Below are positions 1-6,232 of a DNA stretch of 9,381 nucleotides, piece by piece (within the stretch, counting starts at the first letter, position 1; each line of letters starts with the position of its first letter). Source of the DNA: Chloroflexota bacterium (GTDB taxonomy: Bacteria > Chloroflexota > Dehalococcoidia > JAUQQI01); assembly GCA_030549955.1 (NCBI GenBank), contig JAUQQI010000136.1, positions 15,158-24,538 on the forward strand, in the 5' to 3' direction. Under the pieces are notes generated by a model. The model was not told the DNA's origin and made no database searches. It saw nothing but the letters and a program-made list of their open reading frames with translations. A program made the position numbers and the translations under genes.

Positions 1-105
1 GCGCCTCCAGGTTGGTGAGCGCCTGCTTCACCGCTCGCTCGGCATAGTCGCGCAGCACGTCGTCGGTGAAATAGGCATAGTCGAAGCGGCCGCCGCCGCC
101 GGCCG
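1..105 (-). other. Possible foreign coding fragment at window edge
   Basis: Read on the minus strand, this stretch translates without stops into a well-behaved helical-looking segment with short motifs RFDYAYFTDDVL and YAERAVKQALTNLEA. It uses CGC, GCG and TAT codons, unlike the CGG/GCC style of the neighbours. Read on the plus strand in the cupredoxin frame, it needs three ATA codons and gives nothing cupredoxin-like. The change falls within a GCC-repeat stretch (about 86-104), where short identical overlaps could join unrelated reads. I do not recognise the protein. It could be a genuine converging gene end, a chimeric contig edge, or simply an open antisense frame, since this frame is codon-aligned opposite the plus gene. 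Confidence 0.35.
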
Positions 106-805
106 TGCCCTGTTCGCGGCGGCCGTCCGACCCGGCGACTCGGTGACTTACGACGGCACCCAGCTCATTCACACCGGCGTTGAGGAGCGGGACAACCGGC
201 TCACCGTCACATTCCCCGCAACCGGCCGGTTCGCCTATTTCTGCGCTATCCACCCCGGCATGGCTGGGCTGGTCAACGTCGTGCCTGCCGGACAGCCCTA
301 CACGACCCGGTCGGAGGCCTGGGTCCAGGCCGAAGCGGAAAACCGGGCAGTTCTGGGCCTCGTTCCGGTTGCCCGGCAACAGGGTCTGGCCGGCTACCGG
401 CAGACGACCCGTCCGGACGGGACAAGCCTCTGGGAGGTTCAGGTGGGGTCGGTGGTTCGGGGCCCGACCGGCTACCTTGAGCTTCTGGAGTACTTCCCGC
501 CCACCGTTCGGATCCGGGCCGGCGATACCATCCGGTGGAAGGCCAGTAGTCCGCACACGGTAACTTTCCTGCCGGCGGGTCAGCCGCCGTTCGACCCGTT
601 TGAGATGCCGCCGGCGAAGCCGTCGCAGAACTACGACCCGACCCGGCTCTACCATTCGGGCGTTCTGGGCCTGACCGAATTCATCGGACCGGACGCCCCA
701 AGGGAGTTCGACCTGACGTTTCCGAACCCGGGAACTTTCCCGTATGTCTGTCTCCTCCACGCCCCCCTGGGCCACGTGGGAACGGTCGTGGTCGAGTCCC
801 GATAA
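2..805 (+). CDS. Two-domain cupredoxin (plastocyanin-like) protein, 5'-truncated
   Basis: This is the 3' part of a copper-binding electron-transfer or copper-handling protein, probably exported, since cupredoxins act outside the cytoplasm. The frame is open to the left edge, but the family match is convincing only from about position 107; a GTG at 143 is an internal codon rather than a likely start. Domain 1 ends with FCAIHPGMAG, a C-x2-H-x2-M copper-ligand loop. Its N-terminal His ligand would lie upstream of the window or of the suspect join. Domain 2 (about 485-800) holds AGDTIRW, then SPHTVTF (first His ligand), and ends with YVCLLHAPLGHVG. There Cys and His are kept, but the usual axial Met position holds His. 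The two domains share the pattern YDxTxLxHxG about 40 residues before the Cys loop, so they look like an internal duplication. No partner gene is visible to the left. The gene ends in TAA and is followed by tandem hairpins. Confident for the family, not for the 5' end. Confidence 0.8.
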   Translation, partial: RLQVGERLLHRSLGIVAQHVVGEIGIVEAAAAAGRALFAAAVRPGDSVTYDGTQLIHTGVEERDNRLTVTFPATGRFAYFCAIHPGMAGLVNVVPAGQPYTTRSEAWVQAEAENRAVLGLVPVARQQGLAGYRQTTRPDGTSLWEVQVGSVVRGPTGYLELLEYFPPTVRIRAGDTIRWKASSPHTVTFLPAGQPPFDPFEMPPAKPSQNYDPTRLYHSGVLGLTEFIGPDAPREFDLTFPNPGTFPYVCLLHAPLGHVGTVVVESR

Positions 806-815
806 CCTCGCCCCC

Positions 816-834
816 AATCCGGCCCACCCGGATT
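816..834 (+). other. Small hairpin in the cupredoxin 3' region
   Basis: A perfect 7-bp inverted repeat (AATCCGG / CCGGATT, loop CCCAC) starts 10 bases after the cupredoxin stop codon and 6 bases before a larger terminator-like hairpin. It may help protect the 3' end of the mRNA or be part of a tandem terminator. A stem this short can arise by chance in GC-rich DNA, so only its position next to the stronger hairpin supports it. Confidence 0.4.
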
Positions 835-840
835 CAGCGA

Positions 841-870
841 AAGCCCGGCCAGGTTCCTGGCCGGGCTTTC
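841..870 (+). terminator. Rho-independent-like terminator after the cupredoxin gene
   Basis: A perfect 14-bp inverted repeat with arms AAAGCCCGGCCAGG and CCTGGCCGGGCTTT is separated by only TT, so the folded form would have 13 pairs and a GTTC loop. The right arm ends in TTT, followed by CCG, so the T-run is short. The AAA on the left arm means it could also stop transcription from the other strand. A perfect repeat of this length is not expected by chance here. It separates the cupredoxin unit from the sua5-guaA-purD-purE group. Confidence 0.78.
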
Positions 871-890
871 CGTCGGCGTCGCAATTTACT

Positions 891-899
891 GGTAAACTC
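891..899 (+). promoter_or_regulatory. Candidate extended -10 promoter element for the sua5-pur operon
   Basis: TGG-TAAACT resembles an extended -10 element (TGn followed by TAnnnT). It lies in the only AT-richer patch (about 884-905) between the terminator and the first gene of the operon, about 70 bases before the Sua5 start. No good -35 hexamer is visible at 16-18 bases upstream. The position after a terminator and before a codirectional gene run makes a promoter here likely, but the exact element is uncertain. Confidence 0.35.
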
Positions 900-970
900 T
901 AAAGGGTGGTCGGGCGCGCCGGCCGGGGCGCCAGGCCGGGCTCGCACCGAACTGCCCGATTCCGGCCAGT

Positions 971-1333
971 ATGGTATGGGTCCTGCCTGCAACCTCCGAA
1001 GCCATCGCCGAGGCTGCCCGGCTCCTGCGGGCCGGGCGGCTGGTGGCCTTTCCCACCGAGACCGTCTACGGCCTCGGGGCCGACGCCTTTAATCCCCTGG
1101 CTGTGGCCCGGATCTTCGAGGTTAAAAACCGGCCGACCTTCGACCCGATCATCGTCCACATTGCGGAGATCGCCCAGCTCGGCGAACTCGTCCAGGAAGT
1201 TCCCGAAAGGGCCCGCCGGCTCATCGAGAGGGTCTGGCCGGGCCCCCTCACCCTCGTCCCGCCGAAAAGGTGCCCGATATTGTCACGGCCGGCCTGCCCA
1301 CCGTGGCGGTGCGGATGCCGGCCCACCCGGTAG
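971..1333 (+). CDS. tsaC: L-threonylcarbamoyladenylate synthase (Sua5/TsaC), N-terminal part before a frameshift
   Basis: The family makes threonylcarbamoyl-AMP from threonine, bicarbonate and ATP, the first step of the tRNA t6A modification at position 37 in the cytoplasm. Residues 1 to about 99 match the start of the YrdC domain: PTETVYGLG at 28-36, the KxR-type nucleotide-binding motif KNRP at 52-55, and WPGPLTLV at 89-96. From residue 101 the frame turns into Cys/Pro/Arg-rich sequence with no family resemblance and stops at 1333. The family sequence resumes one frame back at 1270. The join is near 1265-1272 (AAAAGGTG), and one extra G would restore the frame. ATG 971 is the start because family similarity begins a few residues later; no clear Shine-Dalgarno sequence precedes it. 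First gene of the probable operon. The gene is normally essential, so a sequencing or assembly error is more likely than a true pseudogene. Confidence 0.85.
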   Translation: MVWVLPATSEAIAEAARLLRAGRLVAFPTETVYGLGADAFNPLAVARIFEVKNRPTFDPIIVHIAEIAQLGELVQEVPERARRLIERVWPGPLTLVPPKRCPILSRPACPPWRCGCRPTR

Positions 1334-1950
1334 CCCTCGCCCTGATCCGGGCCGCGGGCTGTCCGGTGGCGGCCCCCAGCGCGAACCCGTTCGGCTACCT
1401 GAGCCCGACAACGGCCGAACACGTCGCCGCCCAGCTGGACGACAAGGTCGACCTCATCCTGGACGGCGGGCCGTGCCCGATCGGGGTCGAGTCGACGGTT
1501 CTGGACCTGACGACCGACGTGCCGACCGTGCTCCGGCCCGGTGGGCTCGCGGTGGAAGAGCTGGAGCGGGTCATCGGCCCGGTCGGGATTGGGGCCGCGG
1601 CGGCCGGGCGGCCGAAGTCGCCCGGCCAGCTTCAACGCCACTACTCGCCCCGGACGCCCCTCGTAATCTTCACCGACCGAACTTTCCCGGACCCGGCCGG
1701 TCGCCGGGCCGGCCTACTGCTTCTGACAAGACCGGGCCAATTTCCGGCGGGCTTTGCCGCCGTCGAGTGGCTCTCCGAAACCGGCGACCTGCGAGAGGCG
1801 GCGGCAAACCTTTTCGCCGCCCTGCACCGCCTCGACCGGGCAAATCTCGACATAATCTATGCACAGGCAGTTCCGGAGGTCGGGTTAGGCCGGGCGATTA
1901 TGGACAGGCTCCGCAAGGCGGCTGCTGGCCCGGTTGACGGGCCCCGTTAG
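1270..1950 (+). CDS. tsaC: L-threonylcarbamoyladenylate synthase (Sua5/TsaC), C-terminal part after the frameshift
   Basis: This is the rest of the Sua5 protein in the -1 frame. It begins at [17 protein letters not shown], a characteristic mid-YrdC stretch. It then holds the SxN motif PSAN at residues 36-39 (counted from GTG 1270), the GxESTVxD strand at 72-79 and RPG at 89-91. The linker [11 protein letters not shown] at 117-127 matches the conserved SPG...HYaP loop that covers the active site in long-form Sua5. A C-terminal Sua5 domain (about 128-220) follows, ending in [17 protein letters not shown]. Both pieces together give about 326 residues, the usual size of two-domain Sua5 rather than short TsaC. 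GTG 1270 is not a convincing independent start: the purine-rich AAAAGG abuts it with no spacing, and half a YrdC domain would not be active. The TAG stop at 1948-1950 lies 17 bases before guaA. Confidence 0.85.
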   Translation: MPDIVTAGLPTVAVRMPAHPVALALIRAAGCPVAAPSANPFGYLSPTTAEHVAAQLDDKVDLILDGGPCPIGVESTVLDLTTDVPTVLRPGGLAVEELERVIGPVGIGAAAAGRPKSPGQLQRHYSPRTPLVIFTDRTFPDPAGRRAGLLLLTRPGQFPAGFAAVEWLSETGDLREAAANLFAALHRLDRANLDIIYAQAVPEVGLGRAIMDRLRKAAAGPVDGPR

Positions 1951-1967
1951 CTTACCGGATAATTCGG

Positions 1968-3506
1968 TTGACTGTGGGTACCATTGTGGTCCTCGATTAC
2001 GGCTCCCAGTACAGCCGGCTCATCGCCCGCCGGGTCCGGGAATGCCGGGTTTACTCCGAAATTCTGCCCTACGATGCCCCGCCGGCCGAATTTGAGCGGC
2101 TCAAGCCCCGGGGAATCATCCTGTCGGGCGGGCCGGCCAGTGTTTACGAGCCGGGCGCCCCGGGTCTCCCCCAGCACGTCCTGGAGCTTGGGGTGCCAGT
2201 CCTGGGGATCTGCTACGGGATGCAGCTGCTGGCCCATGCCCTCGGGGGCGCGGTCGAGCCGGCCAAGCGGCGGGAATACGGCCCGGCCGTCCTCGAGATT
2301 GACGACCCAAAGGTTCCCCTCTTCGACGGCCTGCCCCGGCAGTTCCGGGTCTGGATGAGCCACGGCGACCGGGTGACCGGTCTCCCACCGGGTTTCCGGG
2401 CAGTGGCCCGGAGCGAAAACTCGCCGGTGGCGGTCATGGCGGGACCCGGCGGCCGGTACGGGGTTCAGTTTCACCCGGAGGTCGTCCACACCGAATTTGG
2501 CCGGGAGATCATCTGCAATTTTGTCGTCAAGGTCTGCGGCTGTGCCCAGACCTGGACGCCCGGTAACTTCATCGCCGAGACCATCGAGCGGCTCCGGGCC
2601 GAAATCGGCGGGGGGCGGGTGCTGGGGGCCCTTTCGGGCGGGGTGGATTCGACCGTTGCCTGCGAGCTGGTTTACCGGGCGGTGGGGCCCCAGCTCACGT
2701 GCATGCTGGTCGATACCGGCCTGATGCGGGCCGGGGAAGTGGAGGAAACCCTTGCCGTCTTCCGCCGCCACCTGGAGCTGGACGTCCGCCACGTGGACGC
2801 CTCGGCCGAGTTCTTCGCCGCCCTGGCCGGGGTAACCGACCCGGAAGAAAAGCGCCGGCGGGTTGGGGAAACCTTCATCCGGGTTTTTGAGCGGGAGTCG
2901 GTCCGGTCCGGGCCGTTCGATTTCCTGGTTCAGGGCACCCTTTACCCGGATGTGATCGAGAGCGCCGCCGACGCGAAGGCCGCCGCCCGGATCAAGACCC
3001 ACCACAACGTGGGCGGGCTACCAGAGCGACTGCCATTCCGGCTCGTCGAGCCGTTGCGCGATCTCTTCAAGGACGAGGTCCGGGAGATCGGCCTCGCCCT
3101 CGGCCTGCCTGAGTCGGTGGTTTTCCGCCAGCCCTTCCCGGGACCCGGGCTGGCGGTCCGGATTATCGGTGAGGTCACTCCAGAGCGGGTAGCAATCGTC
3201 CGGGCCGCCGACCGGGTCGTCCGGGAGGAGGTCCGCCGGGCCGGCCTCGAGCGGGACCTCTGGCAGTGGTTTGCGGTCCTCACCCCGGTCCGGACCGTAG
3301 GGGTGATGGGCGACTACCGGTCCTACGGCTACGTGGTGGCGGTCCGGGCGGTCACCAGTGAGGATGCGATGACGGCTGACTGGGCGAGACTTCCTTACGA
3401 AGTGCTCGCCCGGCTGAGCAACCGGATTGTTAACGAGGTTCCGGAGGTAACCCGGGTCGTTTACGACATCACGAGCAAGCCGCCAGCAACCATCGAGTGG
3501 GAGTGA
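1968..3506 (+). CDS. guaA: GMP synthase (glutamine-hydrolysing), GuaA
   Basis: GuaA converts XMP to GMP using ATP and glutamine in the cytoplasm, the last step of guanylate synthesis. The 512 residues match the usual two-domain length. The class I glutamine amidotransferase domain (about 1-190) shows LDYGSQY at the start, the oxyanion region SGGP at 53-56, the nucleophile Cys82 in GICYGMQ, and His169/Glu171 in FHPE. The ATP-pyrophosphatase domain has the P-loop SGGVDS at 223-228 and [11 protein letters not shown] plus [10 protein letters not shown] at about 322-352. The C-terminal dimerisation domain has [14 protein letters not shown] at 387-400 and ends in the family-typical [14 protein letters not shown]. 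The start is taken as TTG 1968; GTG 1974 is an alternative, and neither has a strong Shine-Dalgarno sequence. All catalytic residues that I can check are present. It is placed between sua5 and purD with 17- and 7-base gaps, so translation is probably coupled. Confidence 0.97.
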   Translation: MTVGTIVVLDYGSQYSRLIARRVRECRVYSEILPYDAPPAEFERLKPRGIILSGGPASVYEPGAPGLPQHVLELGVPVLGICYGMQLLAHALGGAVEPAKRREYGPAVLEIDDPKVPLFDGLPRQFRVWMSHGDRVTGLPPGFRAVARSENSPVAVMAGPGGRYGVQFHPEVVHTEFGREIICNFVVKVCGCAQTWTPGNFIAETIERLRAEIGGGRVLGALSGGVDSTVACELVYRAVGPQLTCMLVDTGLMRAGEVEETLAVFRRHLELDVRHVDASAEFFAALAGVTDPEEKRRRVGETFIRVFERESVRSGPFDFLVQGTLYPDVIESAADAKAAARIKTHHNVGGLPERLPFRLVEPLRDLFKDEVREIGLALGLPESVVFRQPFPGPGLAVRIIGEVTPERVAIVRAADRVVREEVRRAGLERDLWQWFAVLTPVRTVGVMGDYRSYGYVVAVRAVTSEDAMTADWARLPYEVLARLSNRIVNEVPEVTRVVYDITSKPPATIEWE

Positions 3507-3513
3507 GGTCCCG

Positions 3514-5391
3514 ATGAAGGTTCTGGTAGTCGGTAACGGCGCCCGGGAACACGCCCTCGTCTGGAAGCTGCTGCTGAGTCCCCAGGTCTCGGATGTCTAC
3601 GTGGCCCCCGGCAACGGGGGTACGGCCCTCATCGCCCGGAACGTGGGGATCAAGCCCACGGACGTCAAGGCCCTGGCCGACTTTGCGGCCGCCGAGGGCA
3701 TCCGGCTTGTGGTCGTCGGGCCCGAAGCCCCGCTGGCGGCGGGCCTCGTCGACGAACTGCAGCAGGCAAAAATCCCGGCCTTTGGGCCGACCCGGGCTGC
3801 GGCCGAGCTCGAATCAAGTAAAATCTTCGCCCACCGCCTGATGGCGGCTTACGGCATCCCATGCCCCCGGGCCGAGTACTTCGACGATTTCGGTGCCGCC
3901 CGGCGCTACGTCGAGACCCACGACCCACCTTTCGTGGTCAAGGCCGACGGCCTCGCAGCCGGTAAAGGGACCGTCGTCGCCGCCGACCGGGCCGAGGCGG
4001 TCCACGCCCTCGAACGCATGATGGTTGAAGGGGTCTTCGGCGCGGCGGGGGAGCGGGTTCTGATCCAGGAGTTCCTGACGGGCCGGGAGGTGAGCCTGCT
4101 GGCCTTCTGCGACGGCGAGCGGGTCGTCCCAATGCTGCCAGCCTGCGATTACAAGCGGCTCCTGGACGGGGACCGGGGCCCGAACACCGGCGGGATGGGG
4201 GCTTACTGTCCGCCGTCATTCTTCGGCCCGGCCGAAGTGGAGCTGGCGACCCGGACGATCCTGCGCCCGACGGTCGAGGCGATGGCCCGGAAAGGCCGGC
4301 CCTTTGTGGGGGTCCTTTACGCCGGGCTGATGGTGACCGCCGACGGGCCAAAGGTCCTCGAGTTTAACGTCCGGTTCGGCGACCCCGAGGCCCAGGTAAT
4401 CCTGCCACTGCTCCGGTCGGACCTTCTCGACGTGATACTGGCCTGCCTGGACGGCAGGCTGGCCGGCGCGAAGCTCGACTGGGAAGCGGGTGCCTGCGTC
4501 GGGGTGGTCATGGCCGGAGCCGGATACCCCGACGCCCCATCCCGCGACATCCCCGTTGAGGGCCTCGACCAGCTGGAAGACGGGATCCTGGTTTTTCACG
4601 CCGGAACCCGCCTGGCCGATTCCGGGGATAATGCCCGGATTGTCACCGACGGCGGCCGGATTCTCACGGTGGTTGCCCGGGGCAGCACGGTGGCTGAGGC
4701 CCGGCGTCGGGTTTACCGGAACGTCGAGCGCATCCGCTTCGCGGGGGCGCAGTTCCGGCGGGATATCGGGCTACGGGAGGTTCGCCCCGAAGAGGCCACC
4801 GGCGAGACGGCGGCACCACACCCCTCTAATCCGGGGCCTCCCTCCCGGGTTGCCCGAATTCCCCCGGCGGAAGGGTCCCTCCCTGACCTTGAGGCCCGGG
4901 CCCAGGGGTCGCAGGGGGACCTGGCGGCCTGGGTTCAGCTTGCGGATGCCTGTGCCCGGGCAGGTCTCCTCGAGAAGGCCGCTTCGGCCTGGGCGGTCGT
5001 CACCCAGCTCGCCCCCAACGATGCCCGGGCGTTCCACAACTGGGGCGCGGTGCTGCTGCGCCTCGGCCGGGTTAGGGAGGCCAGGGCGGCCTTCGACCAG
5101 GCCTTTGCCCTCAATCCCTGGGACCCGGACGTCAACCGTGCCCTCGGGGTCCTTTACGCGGCCGACGGCGAGGAGGGCCTGGCGGTGGAGCATTTCCGGC
5201 GGGCCCTCAGGGCCGGAGCGGCCAGCCCCGACCTTTACATCGACTTTGCGGATATTTTGGTTCGCTTCGGGCGCCTCGCCGAGGCCGGCAAAATCCTTCA
5301 GGAAGTTCTGGCCCGCTTGGAAGCGGGCCCCTACCGGGCCGAGGTGGAAGCCCGGCTTCGAAAACTGGCTGCCGGAGGTTCCAGCCTTTGA
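3514..5391 (+). CDS. purD: Phosphoribosylamine-glycine ligase (GAR synthetase, PurD) with a C-terminal TPR extension
   Basis: PurD joins glycine to 5-phosphoribosylamine with ATP, step 2 of de novo purine synthesis. Residues 1-421 form a complete enzyme: [13 protein letters not shown] near the N terminus, [12 protein letters not shown] at 67-78, the ATP-grasp stretch [12 protein letters not shown] at 141-152, [10 protein letters not shown] at 222-231, and the metal/ATP strand [12 protein letters not shown] at 283-294. It ends at FRRDIG, where normal PurD (about 420-430 residues) stops. Here the frame runs on for about 200 residues: a Pro-rich linker (about 425-457), then four consecutive 34-residue TPR units at about 470-503, 504-537, 538-571 and 572-605, with the usual Trp/Leu/Gly/Ala/Pro spacing. 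No internal start or frameshift is visible, so this is one protein. TPRs usually bind other proteins, so the tail may dock PurD to a partner or oligomerise it; that is inference. The start ATG has GAGGT five to six bases upstream, overlapping the guaA stop. Confidence 0.96.
   Translation: MKVLVVGNGAREHALVWKLLLSPQVSDVYVAPGNGGTALIARNVGIKPTDVKALADFAAAEGIRLVVVGPEAPLAAGLVDELQQAKIPAFGPTRAAAELESSKIFAHRLMAAYGIPCPRAEYFDDFGAARRYVETHDPPFVVKADGLAAGKGTVVAADRAEAVHALERMMVEGVFGAAGERVLIQEFLTGREVSLLAFCDGERVVPMLPACDYKRLLDGDRGPNTGGMGAYCPPSFFGPAEVELATRTILRPTVEAMARKGRPFVGVLYAGLMVTADGPKVLEFNVRFGDPEAQVILPLLRSDLLDVILACLDGRLAGAKLDWEAGACVGVVMAGAGYPDAPSRDIPVEGLDQLEDGILVFHAGTRLADSGDNARIVTDGGRILTVVARGSTVAEARRRVYRNVERIRFAGAQFRRDIGLREVRPEEATGETAAPHPSNPGPPSRVARIPPAEGSLPDLEARAQGSQGDLAAWVQLADACARAGLLEKAASAWAVVTQLAPNDARAFHNWGAVLLRLGRVREARAAFDQAFALNPWDPDVNRALGVLYAADGEEGLAVEHFRRALRAGAASPDLYIDFADILVRFGRLAEAGKILQEVLARLEAGPYRAEVEARLRKLAAGGSSL
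5374..5378 (+). promoter_or_regulatory. Shine-Dalgarno site that fixes the TTG start of purE
   Basis: GGAGG lies within the last codons of purD, nine bases before TTG 5388. No ATG or GTG lies nearby in the purE frame before the conserved GVVMGSRSD sequence, so this site supports TTG initiation and translational coupling to purD termination (TTGA overlap). Confidence 0.75.
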
Positions 5392-5885
5392 AGCCCCTCG
5401 TTGGAGTCGTGATGGGTAGTCGCTCGGACCTTTCAGTGATGCAGGCGACCCTCGATACCCTCAAAGAGCTCAAGATCGCCCACGAGGCCTGGGTGATGTC
5501 GGCCCACCGCACCCCCGAGCGGGTCCGGGAGTACGCGGAAACGGCCCGGGACCGGGGTATCGAGGTCCTGATTGCCGGGGCGGGCGGGGCGGCCCACCTG
5601 CCGGGGGTTCTGGCCGCCTGGACGACCCTGCCGGTTATCGGGGTCCCTATTCCCTCCACAGACCTTAAAGGCCTGGATGCCCTGCTGGCCATCGTCCAGA
5701 TGCCGGCCGGTATCCCGGTTGCCACGGTGGCCATCGGGGCCGCAGGCGCCCGGAATGCGGCATTTCTGGCGGCCGAGATTCTCGGCCTCAAGTACCCGGA
5801 GGTCGCGGCCGCCTACGCCGAGTACCGGCGGCAGGCGGCGGTGCGTGCGGTTGAAAAACTTGTGGAGGTCGGCCATGGCTCTTAA
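5388..5885 (+). CDS. purE: N5-carboxyaminoimidazole ribonucleotide mutase, PurE (probable class I)
   Basis: PurE moves the carboxylate of N5-CAIR to C4 to give CAIR, a middle step of purine synthesis in the cytoplasm. The 165 residues match the family length. The phosphate/nucleotide loop GVVMGSRSD is at 6-14, the catalytic-loop SAHRTP at 38-43 (His40 being the conserved histidine), the glycine-rich [11 protein letters not shown] at 63-73, and the PVIGVPIPS and [13 protein letters not shown] stretches follow as usual. The start is TTG 5388, overlapping the purD stop as TTGA, with GGAGG nine bases upstream. The last 20 residues ([19 protein letters not shown]) are a helical tail typical of the family. 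Class I enzymes normally work with PurK, which is not in this window. The 3' end overlaps the next gene by 11 bases. Confidence 0.96.
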   Translation: MKPLVGVVMGSRSDLSVMQATLDTLKELKIAHEAWVMSAHRTPERVREYAETARDRGIEVLIAGAGGAAHLPGVLAAWTTLPVIGVPIPSTDLKGLDALLAIVQMPAGIPVATVAIGAAGARNAAFLAAEILGLKYPEVAAAYAEYRRQAAVRAVEKLVEVGHGS

Positions 5886-6201
5886 ACGGTGGACGGAGGC
5901 AAAACCGGTGGAAATGGTGCCGGGGGTGGTGCGGCGCACCCTGAACTACGGCGAGCGGACCCTCCTGTCCGAAGTGACCATGGAGGCAGGGGCGGTCGTG
6001 CCCTGGCACTCCCACCCCCATGAGCAGATCGGCTACCTGATTTCGGGCCGGCTGCTAATGGAGGTCGGGGATGAGAAAATGGAGCTCGGGCCGGGTGACA
6101 CCTGGCTCATCCCCGGCGGTGTTCCCCACCAGGCCACCGCCATTGAGCGCTCCCTGGTCATCGACGTCTTCTCGCCGGTCCGGGAAGAGTACATCGACTG
6201 A
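5875..6201 (+). CDS. Small single-domain cupin protein
   Basis: A 108-residue beta-barrel metal-binding protein, cytoplasmic by lack of a signal sequence. Cupin motif 1 is [20 protein letters not shown] (39-58), with candidate ligands His45, His47 and Glu50 or Gln51. Motif 2 is [14 protein letters not shown] (74-87), with the fourth ligand His85. A conserved-type tail FSPVREEY follows. Such small cupins range from sugar-binding to dioxygenase-like to unknown functions, and the substrate cannot be read from the sequence. The start ATG 5875 is chosen because GGAGG at 5864-5868 lies six bases upstream; the frame is open further upstream but only as a shadow of purE. It overlaps the purE stop by 11 bases, so it is translated as part of the purine group. 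That suggests, but does not show, a role tied to nucleotide metabolism. Confidence 0.9.
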   Translation: MALKRWTEAKPVEMVPGVVRRTLNYGERTLLSEVTMEAGAVVPWHSHPHEQIGYLISGRLLMEVGDEKMELGPGDTWLIPGGVPHQATAIERSLVIDVFSPVREEYID

Positions 6202-6223
6202 GGTTTCGAACGGACAGAGACCG

Positions 6224-6228
6224 GGAGG
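6224..6228 (+). promoter_or_regulatory. Shine-Dalgarno site supporting the GTG start of the membrane protein gene
   Basis: GGAGG (inside a longer GGGAGGGG run) lies four bases before GTG 6233. ATG 6281, the other plausible start, has no such site (upstream is GCGGTGGCTG). The site therefore favours a protein with an 18-residue polar, Arg-containing region ahead of the hydrophobic core of its signal peptide. Confidence 0.6.
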
Positions 6229-6232
6229 GGTT

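Noticed and set aside
911..940. Two mutually exclusive short hairpins in the leader before sua5 (GGCGC/GCGCC and CCGGCC/GGCCGG), attenuator-like
   Set aside because: Stems of 5-6 bp made only of G and C are expected by chance in this sequence. There is no T-run, no leader peptide and no purine riboswitch core.
906..1937. A 343-codon plus-strand frame that spans the Sua5 frameshift without interruption
   Set aside because: Its translation is Arg/Pro/Gly-rich with no family features. The Sua5 motifs lie in the two other frames.
1947..3005. A 352-codon open frame on the minus strand opposite guaA
   Set aside because: GuaA is unambiguous on the plus strand with all its motifs. The minus reading is a low-complexity shadow.
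5310..5329. Perfect 9-bp inverted repeat (GGCCCGCTT / AAGCGGGCC) near the end of purD
   Set aside because: About one such repeat is expected by chance in a window of this size and composition. It lies inside TPR coding sequence and has no T-run, so I do not call it a terminator or processing site.
6071..6232. Upstream extension of the membrane protein frame through the cupin gene
   Set aside because: This part overlaps the cupin in another frame and reads as shadow sequence. The Shine-Dalgarno site and signal peptide place the start at 6233 (or 6281).
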